31,578 bases of DNA from IMG/VR virus record IMGVR_UViG_3300030099_000192, positions 21,820 to 53,397 of that record; one strand, written 5' to 3'. Shown here piece by piece: positions 21,031 through 29,635 of this stretch (the first letter of the stretch is position 1; each line of letters opens with the position of its first letter). A program made the position numbers and the translations under genes. A model generated the notes under the pieces. That model did not search any database. It saw nothing but the letters and a program-made list of their open reading frames with translations, and was not told the origin of the DNA. The DNA comes from a virus.

Positions 21031-24000
21031 AATTTACCTAAGTCAATTGCTCGTTTGTAGTGATTAACATTTGGCTCTTCCCTAACCATTTCTATTACAG
21101 ACTTACCATACTTAGTCATGTAATACTCGTCAGCTAATCTTGTTTGAATATCAGTTAGCTTACCATATTGCGCCCTATCAAAAGGTGTAAACGATTTCTC
21201 ACCTTTCATAGCTTCTGTTTCAGCTTCCATAACGGCAAGCTCTTTCGCAAACAGTCGCAATACTTTCATATCTCTCTTCAACATACCGCGCTTTTGTGTA
21301 TCAGTCGCATTAATGTATGCATCAGATTGCACAAGCTCTGATATATCTCTTTCAACAAAAGGTCCTAGATGTTTCTTCACAAGAGCATCGGCTGTTTTGT
21401 CACCAGAGTTAGGAACTAATGTAAATGTTTTGATACCTAGTCGTGCAAATTCTTCTTCTGCAGGATTACGTCTTGGTTCTCTACGTGGCATACCTATCTG
21501 TCCTAGCAATGGACTCTGACGATAGATGTCACCTTCTCGTGTTGGACTTTCTATTGGCGGTAAGCCTTTAGATAAGCTAGGTAAATCTTTATATAATGTA
21601 TTATCAAAAGCTGACTTAGCTCTCTCTGCAAAACCTATGCCTTCTGTTTGTTTAGCATCACGTACTACAGCAGCTTCTGTATCGTAGGCAGCTTGTATAT
21701 CTCGCACGATACGCAATGGTGTGGCATATCCACCTGTAAGTTCCGCAGCGTAGCCACCCAACAACTCTCCCATTCTTTCTTGTCTTATAGGGTCGCCTTT
21801 ACCTATCTCTGAAATAAGCTGTTCTGCATTGTCAAGAATGTAAGAACTTGCACCAGTTCTAAACTGAAATCCTGTAAAGGCTTCTGCAACTTCTTTGAAA
21901 TTAATCTTATCAGTATCACCAGATGTATGCTTTACCCATAAATCTGCTATAGCTAAGTACGGTACGAGAGGAAAGAAAGGACGTAAATCGCCTGTCGTTC
22001 CATCTGCGTTTTTATATTCATAGAAGTTTATATCTTGGTTATTACTACGATATTGTATTGCAGCATAAAAAGCAGCCGCTCCTACTGTAGCTTTAGAGAA
22101 ACCATCACGTGCTTCTGCTAGTTGTTGACTTGCTTTATCTGATAGTGCCTTGCCTACCTTTGCATCCTCTGCTGCCTTTGAAAGCACTTTTGTGTGAGCT
22201 GCTTGGGCAGTTCTATAGATAGCATTCACAGAGCTTAACGGTGAGTAATTATACTGAAACTGTAATGCATTTACCATAAACCTAGCAAATGGCATAGCTG
22301 CCGTACCGACTGGGGCAGGCACAGGACCTATAGCTTCTGTAAATTTAATAAAGTGATGACCTACTGTTCCTTTTTGTGGCATCAATGAGAATGTAAAAGA
22401 TAGAGATTCTTCTACAGAATCAGACAATACTTTTGCTGGTAGGGATTTACCTGACGCTATAAACTCTTCCAAGTTCTTAAACTGATTAGCGTTGGTAGGT
22501 TTCTCTACAATAATACCCGCACGTCTAAGTTTCTTATCTATACTGTTTGTAAAGATAGCACGTCTGAAAAAGATATCTTGAGCAATGTTTAACCCATTCA
22601 TAGTACGAGTAAAAGCACTTAGACTTTCATCATCTGTTGCTTCTTGAAGTGTTCTGTCCATACGACTCGCAAGACGTGAGTTATGTTTTAGCAATGCTTC
22701 TGATAATTCCGCAGTGTCAACAACTTGTCTTAGTCTATTTAATCGTCCAAAGCTATCACGAATAATCTCTTTATAACTAAAACCTGTACTGCTTAGTGGC
22801 ATGTTGCCCGTCATAGCAGCATTGAAACCTTTACCCAACTGAAAGATAGTGCTTTCCATAGCATCAGATGTACTTTCCATACCTAAACGTATAGCACCTG
22901 TAGCTACGTTACGTACTGTTGTAGCTATCTGTGTAACCATCAAGGCACGTCTTTCACGGTCAAGTCTATTCATGACCTCGTGTGCTTTACTAAAAAAGCC
23001 TTGTCCGACATCAGACTTGCTACTCTGCATGAGTATAGCTTTTAATTCTGGGTCAACCTCTCCAAGACCTTTGATAATCTTTCCAACATTACTTGCAGTA
23101 TTTAAGAATTTACCAGCATCACTATAAGATACACCCATAGCATTTACAAACTGCTTATTAGTTAGTCCTGCACGAGAAATAGCAGCTTCTAGTGTGTCAC
23201 CACTAAACTCTCCTATCTCTTTTAAGATACCTTCTTTACCTGTTAATAGCTGTTCTGTCTGTTTCTTTATAGCATCCGCAGATTTACCTTCAGCTTTCGC
23301 TAAAGAGTCTTGTACAAGTTTACCAATAACCTCTGAAGCTTTTGTATCTTCATCAACTATCTGTCCTAACCTACCATCTGTAGCCATTTCCTCTACAGTA
23401 TCAGTAACTACTTTACCAACACGCTTCATCAGTTCAGTATTAAATTGCATCTGCGCCATGAAGTCAGCATCATCAGATATTGTGCCTAACTTATCTAATG
23501 TTTCACGACCTTCTTTTATATCAAATATACCTGTCGCAGTTTGTGTTGTTGTTTCATCACTAGCTTTAGTAGATAAACTTGCATTACGAGCATCTAATGC
23601 TTCTTTAATCTTCTTTTGTTTTGCTACAGCTTCTGTAGCATTGTTAACTAGTTTCTCTCCGCCTAAACCGCCAGATAATTTAGCACCTATAGCACCTATA
23701 CCTAAACCTACTCCACCAGCAATGCCAGCTCGTCTATAATCATAGTCTTCGGCTGTATATTCACCTTTTTTCTCAGATAACATCTCTAGCTCTTGCAGTT
23801 TTAAATCTTGCACAGCTGCAACACCTGCTTCTGCTACAATGCCACCACCAATAATCTTACCAGTTTTACCTCTAAATATTCCTTTTGAACCATATTTAGC
23901 AGCTTCTTGTAAGGCAGCTTTCTTGCCACCTTCCTTTAGTGCTTTAATAATACCACGAACAGCCACTTGTTTTGCAACTGCACCTGCACCAAATCCAATA

Positions 24001-24512
24001 TAATTAAATGGGTCTGTAAGTAGAGACTTACCAAAATCTCTAACGGCTGATGCATAACCTGTTCCACCCTCTTCATAGAAAGAAGGTAAACGAGATAGTT
24101 GCATATATAAATAACCAAATTGTATGCGCTTATCTTTATCAGCATTACGCACCCAATCAAGTTGTCTACCTAAATCTATACTATTAAATTCAAACTCACG
24201 AGTATGGGTTAGAAAACGTTTAAGATATTCTTCATCAGTTTCATCTTTTCCTTGTGCGCCACTCTCTCCAAATCTATCATTATTATAATCACGGAGCATA
24301 TCCATATATTCATCATCAGATGCAAGTTGTGCAAAAGACAAACGCTCTTCTTGGTCTGCTTCTTGTGCGGAATCAAACGTCTTTGGTTTAGGTACTTCAA
24401 ATTCAGGGGGGATAGGATAGGATTTTATAGTCTGTAATTCAGGAGGTGTAGGCAATAAAGGTTTTACAGACTCTTTTTTATTTAGTCCAAGAAACGGATT
24501 AAATTCTGCCAT
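21012..24512 (-). CDS. Large virion protein, probable internal/ejection protein, 1166 aa
   Basis: The largest product and the last gene of the leftward virion block. The N-terminal 90 residues are Pro-rich then acidic. There is an amphipathic/hydrophobic Gly-Ala region between about 165 and 290 (YIGFGAGAVAKQ, GGIVAEAGVAAV, GGVGLGIGAIGAKLSGG), and long helical stretches follow. In T7-like phages the largest late protein without enzyme motifs near the tail genes is the internal core or ejection protein (gp16 type) that crosses the envelope; the hydrophobic segments fit this. No lysozyme motif was seen. GAGGTG lies before ATG 24512. Confidence 0.75.
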   Translation of the reverse strand: MAEFNPFLGLNKKESVKPLLPTPPELQTIKSYPIPPEFEVPKPKTFDSAQEADQEERLSFAQLASDDEYMDMLRDYNNDRFGESGAQGKDETDEEYLKRFLTHTREFEFNSIDLGRQLDWVRNADKDKRIQFGYLYMQLSRLPSFYEEGGTGYASAVRDFGKSLLTDPFNYIGFGAGAVAKQVAVRGIIKALKEGGKKAALQEAAKYGSKGIFRGKTGKIIGGGIVAEAGVAAVQDLKLQELEMLSEKKGEYTAEDYDYRRAGIAGGVGLGIGAIGAKLSGGLGGEKLVNNATEAVAKQKKIKEALDARNASLSTKASDETTTQTATGIFDIKEGRETLDKLGTISDDADFMAQMQFNTELMKRVGKVVTDTVEEMATDGRLGQIVDEDTKASEVIGKLVQDSLAKAEGKSADAIKKQTEQLLTGKEGILKEIGEFSGDTLEAAISRAGLTNKQFVNAMGVSYSDAGKFLNTASNVGKIIKGLGEVDPELKAILMQSSKSDVGQGFFSKAHEVMNRLDRERRALMVTQIATTVRNVATGAIRLGMESTSDAMESTIFQLGKGFNAAMTGNMPLSSTGFSYKEIIRDSFGRLNRLRQVVDTAELSEALLKHNSRLASRMDRTLQEATDDESLSAFTRTMNGLNIAQDIFFRRAIFTNSIDKKLRRAGIIVEKPTNANQFKNLEEFIASGKSLPAKVLSDSVEESLSFTFSLMPQKGTVGHHFIKFTEAIGPVPAPVGTAAMPFARFMVNALQFQYNYSPLSSVNAIYRTAQAAHTKVLSKAAEDAKVGKALSDKASQQLAEARDGFSKATVGAAAFYAAIQYRSNNQDINFYEYKNADGTTGDLRPFFPLVPYLAIADLWVKHTSGDTDKINFKEVAEAFTGFQFRTGASSYILDNAEQLISEIGKGDPIRQERMGELLGGYAAELTGGYATPLRIVRDIQAAYDTEAAVVRDAKQTEGIGFAERAKSAFDNTLYKDLPSLSKGLPPIESPTREGDIYRQSPLLGQIGMPRREPRRNPAEEEFARLGIKTFTLVPNSGDKTADALVKKHLGPFVERDISELVQSDAYINATDTQKRGMLKRDMKVLRLFAKELAVMEAETEAMKGEKSFTPFDRAQYGKLTDIQTRLADEYYMTKYGKSVIEMVREEPNVNHYKRAIDLGKLLEKNL

Positions 24513-24518
24513 GACACT

Positions 24519-26225
24519 TTATTGCACCTCTAACCCAAACTTGTTAGGATTTTCTGGAGATATGTATTGCACTCCTTTATCATCTTCGTATAAATATTGT
24601 CCACTAAATTCACCTCTATCAGACAATAATTTTTGAACTCGTTTAGGTTGATATCCTTGTGGTAACGTCATCACATTCATAGCAGACATTGAACGTTGCA
24701 TTGCTCCTAGTGTTTTAGGTAAGTTAGCAATTATAGCATCTGTTTCTTCTATGAATTTCTGCTTCAATTCTTCATCTTGTATTCTTCTAGCGGCTCCATC
24801 AATAATAGTTTTATAGTTTTTCAAATTTTCTACAATAAAATCTTCTCCAAACTCTTTTACTATTCCATCAAAATAATCTTTTGGATTTGAACCTATATAT
24901 TTATATAGATTATTGGTGGCTTCTGTTTGGTTCTTACCTGATATAACTGTATTATCTACTCCAACTACATAATTAAATTCATCACCGCCCATGTCAACTG
25001 TTTCTACATTCTCTTGTGCTTTAGGTAATTCTCCAACAAAGTCTGTCTTACCCACAACTTTAGTTTCTGTAGTATCGGTTGTTTCTATTTTTGTTTTGTC
25101 TTCTTCTTTTACTTTACCCATACGTGTATTAATATTTTTCATAGCTAATTCATATGCACCATCTACAAATTGACCAGCTTTCCACAATGCTTCTTTGTCA
25201 CTTGATTGCCAATCTCCACTAGGTGTCAACAAAGTATTTTCTATAATATCAGCGTGTTCTTGTAATTGTAGTTCTTTGAATCTTTTATTAGCTTTTTCAC
25301 CAGTAATAACTTCTCCATCAACTACAATAGATAATTGCTCACCAGCTCTTCCGTATTGAATACTTTTTAAAAATTCATCCTTTCGTTTACTTATTAGTTG
25401 AGCAGTTAAAGATGTAGACAAACCTTTATCTGTAGCAGACTTTTTAGCTAACTCAAAAGAAGATACGGCAGATAATATTTCTCCTTGTTGTTTTTCTAAA
25501 TTTAAAATTTCATCTGCTTGGGTTATGGGGTCTAATTGTGATATTTCGTAAGTCAAATAATTATATTGTTTTTCTAAATTACCCACAGAATTTTTCATTT
25601 GCATTTCAAACTTTTGTTTGTCCATTTGAAATTGCATAGCAGACTTTGTACCTGATGGGTCAAAGGTAGCACCTATAAGACCCTCAATAACTTGTTTCTT
25701 ACGAGGTGGTACTAATTTATTAATATCATCTGAAATGCCTTTTCCTGCATCTTTTAATCCTAATCCTATTTTACCTAAGTTACTAGTATCTTTAAATGCA
25801 CTAGCAGATATAGGTTTAACATCCATACTAATAGAACCAAGTGCATCTTTCCTAGATAGGTCAGCGAATTGTTCTAAGTCAATATTATCAAACTTAAACT
25901 TTTCATTAATATCATAATCAAGCCCAACCATACGTGTGTCATCAAGATTTTTGATGTAAGCTTCAGCTGCGTCCACATCTCCACCTACAGCTTTATAGGC
26001 AGCTAGTCCTTTAGCAATGTTACCATCAAACTCATTAATAAATCTGTTGAGTGCTTTTGATGCACGTCTGTCATGAGCATCAGCTAAGTCAGCTTTCTGT
26101 GCTTGTCTCGCTCGCCAAAATTGTCTAGCACGAGATAGTTCTTCTTGTCTTCTATCTAATGCGGCTTGCAAGTTACCAGAAATACTTTGAGCTGCGCCTG
26201 TAACTAATCCTGTTAAAAATGACAT
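24519..26225 (-). CDS. Virion protein, probable internal protein, 568 aa
   Basis: A long helical protein. The start MSFLTGLVTGAAQSISGN is weakly hydrophobic, followed by a charged coiled-coil-like region (RRQEELSRARQFWRARQAQKADLADAHDRRASK). Residues 205-275 are again helical. GAGGAG precedes the ATG, which overlaps the stop of the 173 aa gene (TAATG). It lies six bases before the 1166 aa gene; the pair resembles the gp15/gp16 arrangement of T7-type ejection proteins by order and size only. Confidence 0.7.
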   Translation of the reverse strand: MSFLTGLVTGAAQSISGNLQAALDRRQEELSRARQFWRARQAQKADLADAHDRRASKALNRFINEFDGNIAKGLAAYKAVGGDVDAAEAYIKNLDDTRMVGLDYDINEKFKFDNIDLEQFADLSRKDALGSISMDVKPISASAFKDTSNLGKIGLGLKDAGKGISDDINKLVPPRKKQVIEGLIGATFDPSGTKSAMQFQMDKQKFEMQMKNSVGNLEKQYNYLTYEISQLDPITQADEILNLEKQQGEILSAVSSFELAKKSATDKGLSTSLTAQLISKRKDEFLKSIQYGRAGEQLSIVVDGEVITGEKANKRFKELQLQEHADIIENTLLTPSGDWQSSDKEALWKAGQFVDGAYELAMKNINTRMGKVKEEDKTKIETTDTTETKVVGKTDFVGELPKAQENVETVDMGGDEFNYVVGVDNTVISGKNQTEATNNLYKYIGSNPKDYFDGIVKEFGEDFIVENLKNYKTIIDGAARRIQDEELKQKFIEETDAIIANLPKTLGAMQRSMSAMNVMTLPQGYQPKRVQKLLSDRGEFSGQYLYEDDKGVQYISPENPNKFGLEVQ

Positions 26226-26746
26226 TAGTTTCTCCTCGCCATTAGACCAGTAGGCTCTTCTGTTGGTTCTTCTTCGACAGTTTCTTCATCTAAATTTTCA
26301 AAGTCAACCTCTTCTAGTTTATCTTTGTATTGCATTGCAACTTTTGTAAGCAAAGACTCACGTGTAGGATTGCTTGTTTTTATTTCATTTGGATTGTCTA
26401 AACCTGTATTGTACTCTATTTCGGCACTATCACCAATCATCATCAGCATTTCCATAATAAGAGGAAGTACAAGCATACCAACATCAAGATTGTGTACACC
26501 ATTCATAACGTTTGACATTTGTATTGTGTTTGCCAAGGTTGTAACAGGCACACCCATTTCTAGCGTGTCAACAAGTTGCACCATAAAATCTTCTGATGAC
26601 ATACGCTCCATATAATAATCAATTGCTTCATCAACAGTTGTATATTGTGATGGATTTTGCCAAGGCCTAGCACCTAACTCATGGGTTAGTGACTGTCCTG
26701 CAATAGGTCTATCAAAACTTGGTTCGTTACTTAGTGGTTGTGCCAT
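26225..26746 (-). CDS. Conserved marine phage structural-region protein, 173 aa
   Basis: Shows a pattern I recall from marine phage virion regions: DRPIAGQSLTHELGARPWQNP, a helix SEDFMVQLVDTLEMGVPV, SNVMNGVHNLDVGMLVLPLI, and a very acidic C-terminal region ending EEPTGLMARR. The GLMARR ending is similar to GLLSRK inside the neighbouring 71 aa protein. Probably a small virion or assembly protein. It overlaps the upstream gene by 20 bases. Confidence 0.72.
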   Translation of the reverse strand: MAQPLSNEPSFDRPIAGQSLTHELGARPWQNPSQYTTVDEAIDYYMERMSSEDFMVQLVDTLEMGVPVTTLANTIQMSNVMNGVHNLDVGMLVLPLIMEMLMMIGDSAEIEYNTGLDNPNEIKTSNPTRESLLTKVAMQYKDKLEEVDFENLDEETVEEEPTEEPTGLMARRN

Positions 26747-26942
26747 TCATTTCATTCCTAAAGTTTCTAATAACTTGCATTTGTTTTGCAACTCTTACGG
26801 CAGGATTATTATAATCTATCCCACTTGTTTCTGTTTTACGAGATAACAAGCCAGTAGCTTCTTTCACTGGTTTATCTTCGGGAAGATTCTCAATATCCAT
26901 AGCTTTGTAAGCCATAGCAGCAGTGTTATACAAATTGGACAT
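26727..26942 (-). CDS. Small structural-region protein, 71 aa
   Basis: GAGGAG precedes ATG 26942, which lies within the end of the 813 aa gene. The product is soluble, with an ATGLLSRK motif in the middle and a basic helical C-terminus (VRVAKQMQVIRNFRNEM). No family recognised; both ends overlap flanking genes, supporting a real gene. Confidence 0.65.
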   Translation of the reverse strand: MSNLYNTAAMAYKAMDIENLPEDKPVKEATGLLSRKTETSGIDYNNPAVRVAKQMQVIRNFRNEMNGTTTK

Positions 26943-29367
26943 GTTTGCTCCTCTTCTTATTTATAATATAATCCATAAACTGTTTTGTTGCCCACTTAAA
27001 TAGTGGCTTATCGGAAATAAACTTAGCGTATTGTTTACCATATTTACCATATAGTTTCTTAAACCATTTAGGTGCATCATGTTGTAGCCACAAGCGAAAC
27101 ATAAACCACTCAGGATTACCTTTACCATATACCTCTCTTGCCACCCAACAAAGAATCCAAGCACTACCGAGTGTACCAATTAATTGTCCAACAGCATTAC
27201 CTGCCGCAGTAGATGCTTGTTCATCTGCTATTTCTTTTCTAGCTGTTGCATCTAGTTCAGCAATAGCCATAGCACTAATTCTATCTTGTGCATTTTCGGC
27301 TGAAGTCCATGCCCACTCCATACTATCACCATAAAACTGCCACAAGTTAGCATAAGCTTGATTGGATATATTTAACATAGCTGTTGCATTAAGTTCATTG
27401 GCTCTGTTAATGGCAGCTGTATCGGCTGTTGCTATTTGTCTTCGCCACGTAGCATTACTTTGTGCAATAACTAATTGGTTTTGTGCATTGAATTGGTCAC
27501 GTTGATTATTTAATTCGGCATTAAATCTTTCAACAACATTTTGTTGACCAGCATTATACTGTGACTGTGCATTTGCTTGTGTAGCATTAAACTGTGATAT
27601 GTTGTTGGCAAGATTTGCCATAAATGTATTTGTTTGATTTTCAGATGAAGCATTAAACTGACTTGCAGCATTGAGAGATGCTTGGTCAGATAACAACGCT
27701 TGCGCTGTTTGTTGTGCTTTCAACAAAGATGTTTGCTGTGTATTTGAAAGATTAGCCATATCCATTTGTAGAAAGGCTTGTGCATTCATAACAGCAGCTT
27801 GTTGTGTGTTACTTAAATTTTGTGAATCTAATTGTGCTAACGATGCAGCTTCTGCCATCACAAGAGCTTGTGAGTTAGATAAGTTTTGCAAGTTCATTGT
27901 GTTTGCAATCTTACTATTCTCTAAGGCAACTTGTTGTTGAGCCGTAAAGTTCATATTGGCTATGTCAGATATCTTAGATGCATTCATTACACGAGATTGG
28001 AACTCTTGTGTAAAGTCCATTTCTAAAAACTTAGCACGTTGCTCTGCGGCCATCATGGCAGCTTGCTGTCTATTTGATAAGTTCTGACGCTCAAAGCTTG
28101 CAGTCATAGATGCGTCTGCTTGTGCAATAGGTAATGCAGATTCTAAAGCTGCTTGTACAAGAGCTTGTCCAGCAATAGACGATGCACCTAATCCACGTTG
28201 TGCAAGTTTAGCATTGACACCTCTTAATGCTCCTGCTGCCCAAGCTGGTGGATTTTTTAAATCAAAGTTATCTGTGAGGTCTGCCATCTGCCCTTGAACA
28301 GTAGCTTGCTCTGATGGTGTAGCTGTAGCAGCTTGTACTTGTGCAGTAACTTGCTCTACCTTTGAAGCATCCACAGCACTACCGCTAATTAATTCACCCT
28401 CTTGAATTTCTCTTTGCTGTGGATTGTTCATTAGAATAGCAGTGCCTTGTGCTTCTTCTAATTTACCTACAGATGATTCAGTTGTTTGAGCAGCTTGTAC
28501 TTGAGCATCTTCACTCACTTCACCTTGAGCCGCTTGCAGATTTTCTTGCTCTGCTTTCATTGCTTCAGTTACAGTAGCAGCTTGTATTTGGGCAGCTTGA
28601 ACTTGTTGTGGTTGCGCGGCTTGGGTAGTTGTTGCTTGTGCTGTTGGAATAGCAAGTGAACCAGATACTTGACCTACATCTGGACTAATTAATTGGTCTT
28701 GCGATTGTATAGTGCCTTGTGCTTGTACAGCAGCTCCGGGTGCTAATCCGGGATTTTGTAACATAGATGTTGTTACATCCCCTACGGACATACCCTCTGT
28801 AAAAGCTTGCCCATAAACAGGAGCTTGAGCAGCAACAGGCGCAATAGTTGGTGTAGATATTGGAGGACCTGTGGGTGTTGAAGGTGGTAATGAAGACCCT
28901 TGGTTTTGAAATTGTGATGGTGTAGAGGTTGTTGGTGTTGTTGTTACAGTTGGTTCAGGTGGAGTTGCTGCAATCATAGGCTGTGGTGGTGCAGTCATTA
29001 CGGGTGGTGCTACAAATGTAGGCTGTGTCATATCACTTGGTGGTGGTCCTCCACCAGACATCACACCCAAATTTTGTGGTGGTATTGATGCTCCACCAAA
29101 TCCCATGCTCATGTTTGGGGGTGGTAATCCTACTCCTCCACCACCTTCGATGGGCATAGTTTCAAGTGGCATACCACCATTGCTAAACTTACGTACCATA
29201 CCACCTTTTGCCATCTTCTTTGCAGCGGTGGTGTATTGTTGCATTTGTTTTTTACGAGTTTCATCACCTTCGACAAACTCTTTAAATTTAGACATGTCGC
29301 CTTTATAACCCATTGCACCTGCAATTTTATTTAGTGCATTAGGTTTAAATCCTTTGAATTGTAACAT
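26926..29367 (-). CDS. Repeat-rich virion protein with NLSNxQQ units, 813 aa
   Basis: Four zones are visible. Residues 1-70 are basic with MAKGGMVRKFSNGGMP. Residues 70-170 are Pro/Gly/Thr-rich. Residues 170-370 are Gln/Ala-rich and low in complexity (VQAAQIQAATV). Residues about 425-640 are helical with imperfect units of roughly 20-25 residues containing NLSNxQ(Q) (at least four copies) and later FNAxxxNxxxQFNA variants. The last 80 residues are a distinct aromatic/basic domain (CWVAREVYGKGNPEWF, APKWFKKLYGKYG) that I recall at the C-terminus of other marine phage virion proteins. A long fibrous tail or internal protein is likely. Confidence 0.8.
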   Translation of the reverse strand: MLQFKGFKPNALNKIAGAMGYKGDMSKFKEFVEGDETRKKQMQQYTTAAKKMAKGGMVRKFSNGGMPLETMPIEGGGGVGLPPPNMSMGFGGASIPPQNLGVMSGGGPPPSDMTQPTFVAPPVMTAPPQPMIAATPPEPTVTTTPTTSTPSQFQNQGSSLPPSTPTGPPISTPTIAPVAAQAPVYGQAFTEGMSVGDVTTSMLQNPGLAPGAAVQAQGTIQSQDQLISPDVGQVSGSLAIPTAQATTTQAAQPQQVQAAQIQAATVTEAMKAEQENLQAAQGEVSEDAQVQAAQTTESSVGKLEEAQGTAILMNNPQQREIQEGELISGSAVDASKVEQVTAQVQAATATPSEQATVQGQMADLTDNFDLKNPPAWAAGALRGVNAKLAQRGLGASSIAGQALVQAALESALPIAQADASMTASFERQNLSNRQQAAMMAAEQRAKFLEMDFTQEFQSRVMNASKISDIANMNFTAQQQVALENSKIANTMNLQNLSNSQALVMAEAASLAQLDSQNLSNTQQAAVMNAQAFLQMDMANLSNTQQTSLLKAQQTAQALLSDQASLNAASQFNASSENQTNTFMANLANNISQFNATQANAQSQYNAGQQNVVERFNAELNNQRDQFNAQNQLVIAQSNATWRRQIATADTAAINRANELNATAMLNISNQAYANLWQFYGDSMEWAWTSAENAQDRISAMAIAELDATARKEIADEQASTAAGNAVGQLIGTLGSAWILCWVAREVYGKGNPEWFMFRLWLQHDAPKWFKKLYGKYGKQYAKFISDKPLFKWATKQFMDYIINKKRSKHVQFV

Positions 29368-29370
29368 ATA

Positions 29371-29601
29371 TTAATCTTTCTGTAAAACTCTATCCAACTT
29401 GTCTTCTACACGATGTAAGGCTTCCATTACTTGATGCATCTCGCTTTGCATATCACGTCTTGTAGCGTACTCTTCTCGTGTTTTATTTAATAATATATCT
29501 AAACGTTTAACCTCGCCTATCAGTAAGCGAAATGCCCACACTGCAGGAGCTATTACTAATGTTAATATAATATTCCAAAACATCCATGCACTAATTTCCA
29601 T
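29371..29601 (-). CDS. Membrane-anchored coiled-coil protein, holin/spanin-like, 76 aa
   Basis: One N-terminal membrane segment (WMFWNIILTLVIAPAVWAFRLL, residues 6-27) precedes a charged coiled coil (EVKRLDILLNKTREEY, EALHRVEDKLDRVL). This shape is common in small phage proteins beside tail genes, annotated as holin or i-spanin-like. It is a plausible lysis component on the late strand. AGGAG precedes ATG 29601. Confidence 0.7.
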   Translation of the reverse strand: MEISAWMFWNIILTLVIAPAVWAFRLLIGEVKRLDILLNKTREEYATRRDMQSEMHQVMEALHRVEDKLDRVLQKD

Positions 29602-29635
29602 GTGCTACTCCTATATAGTAATAGGGTCAAACATG

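Noticed and set aside
23194-23739. 181-residue frame opposite the 1166 aa virion gene
   Set aside because: It is the complement of a long, well-supported gene; the Ser/Pro/Leu-rich product is typical of an antisense shadow.
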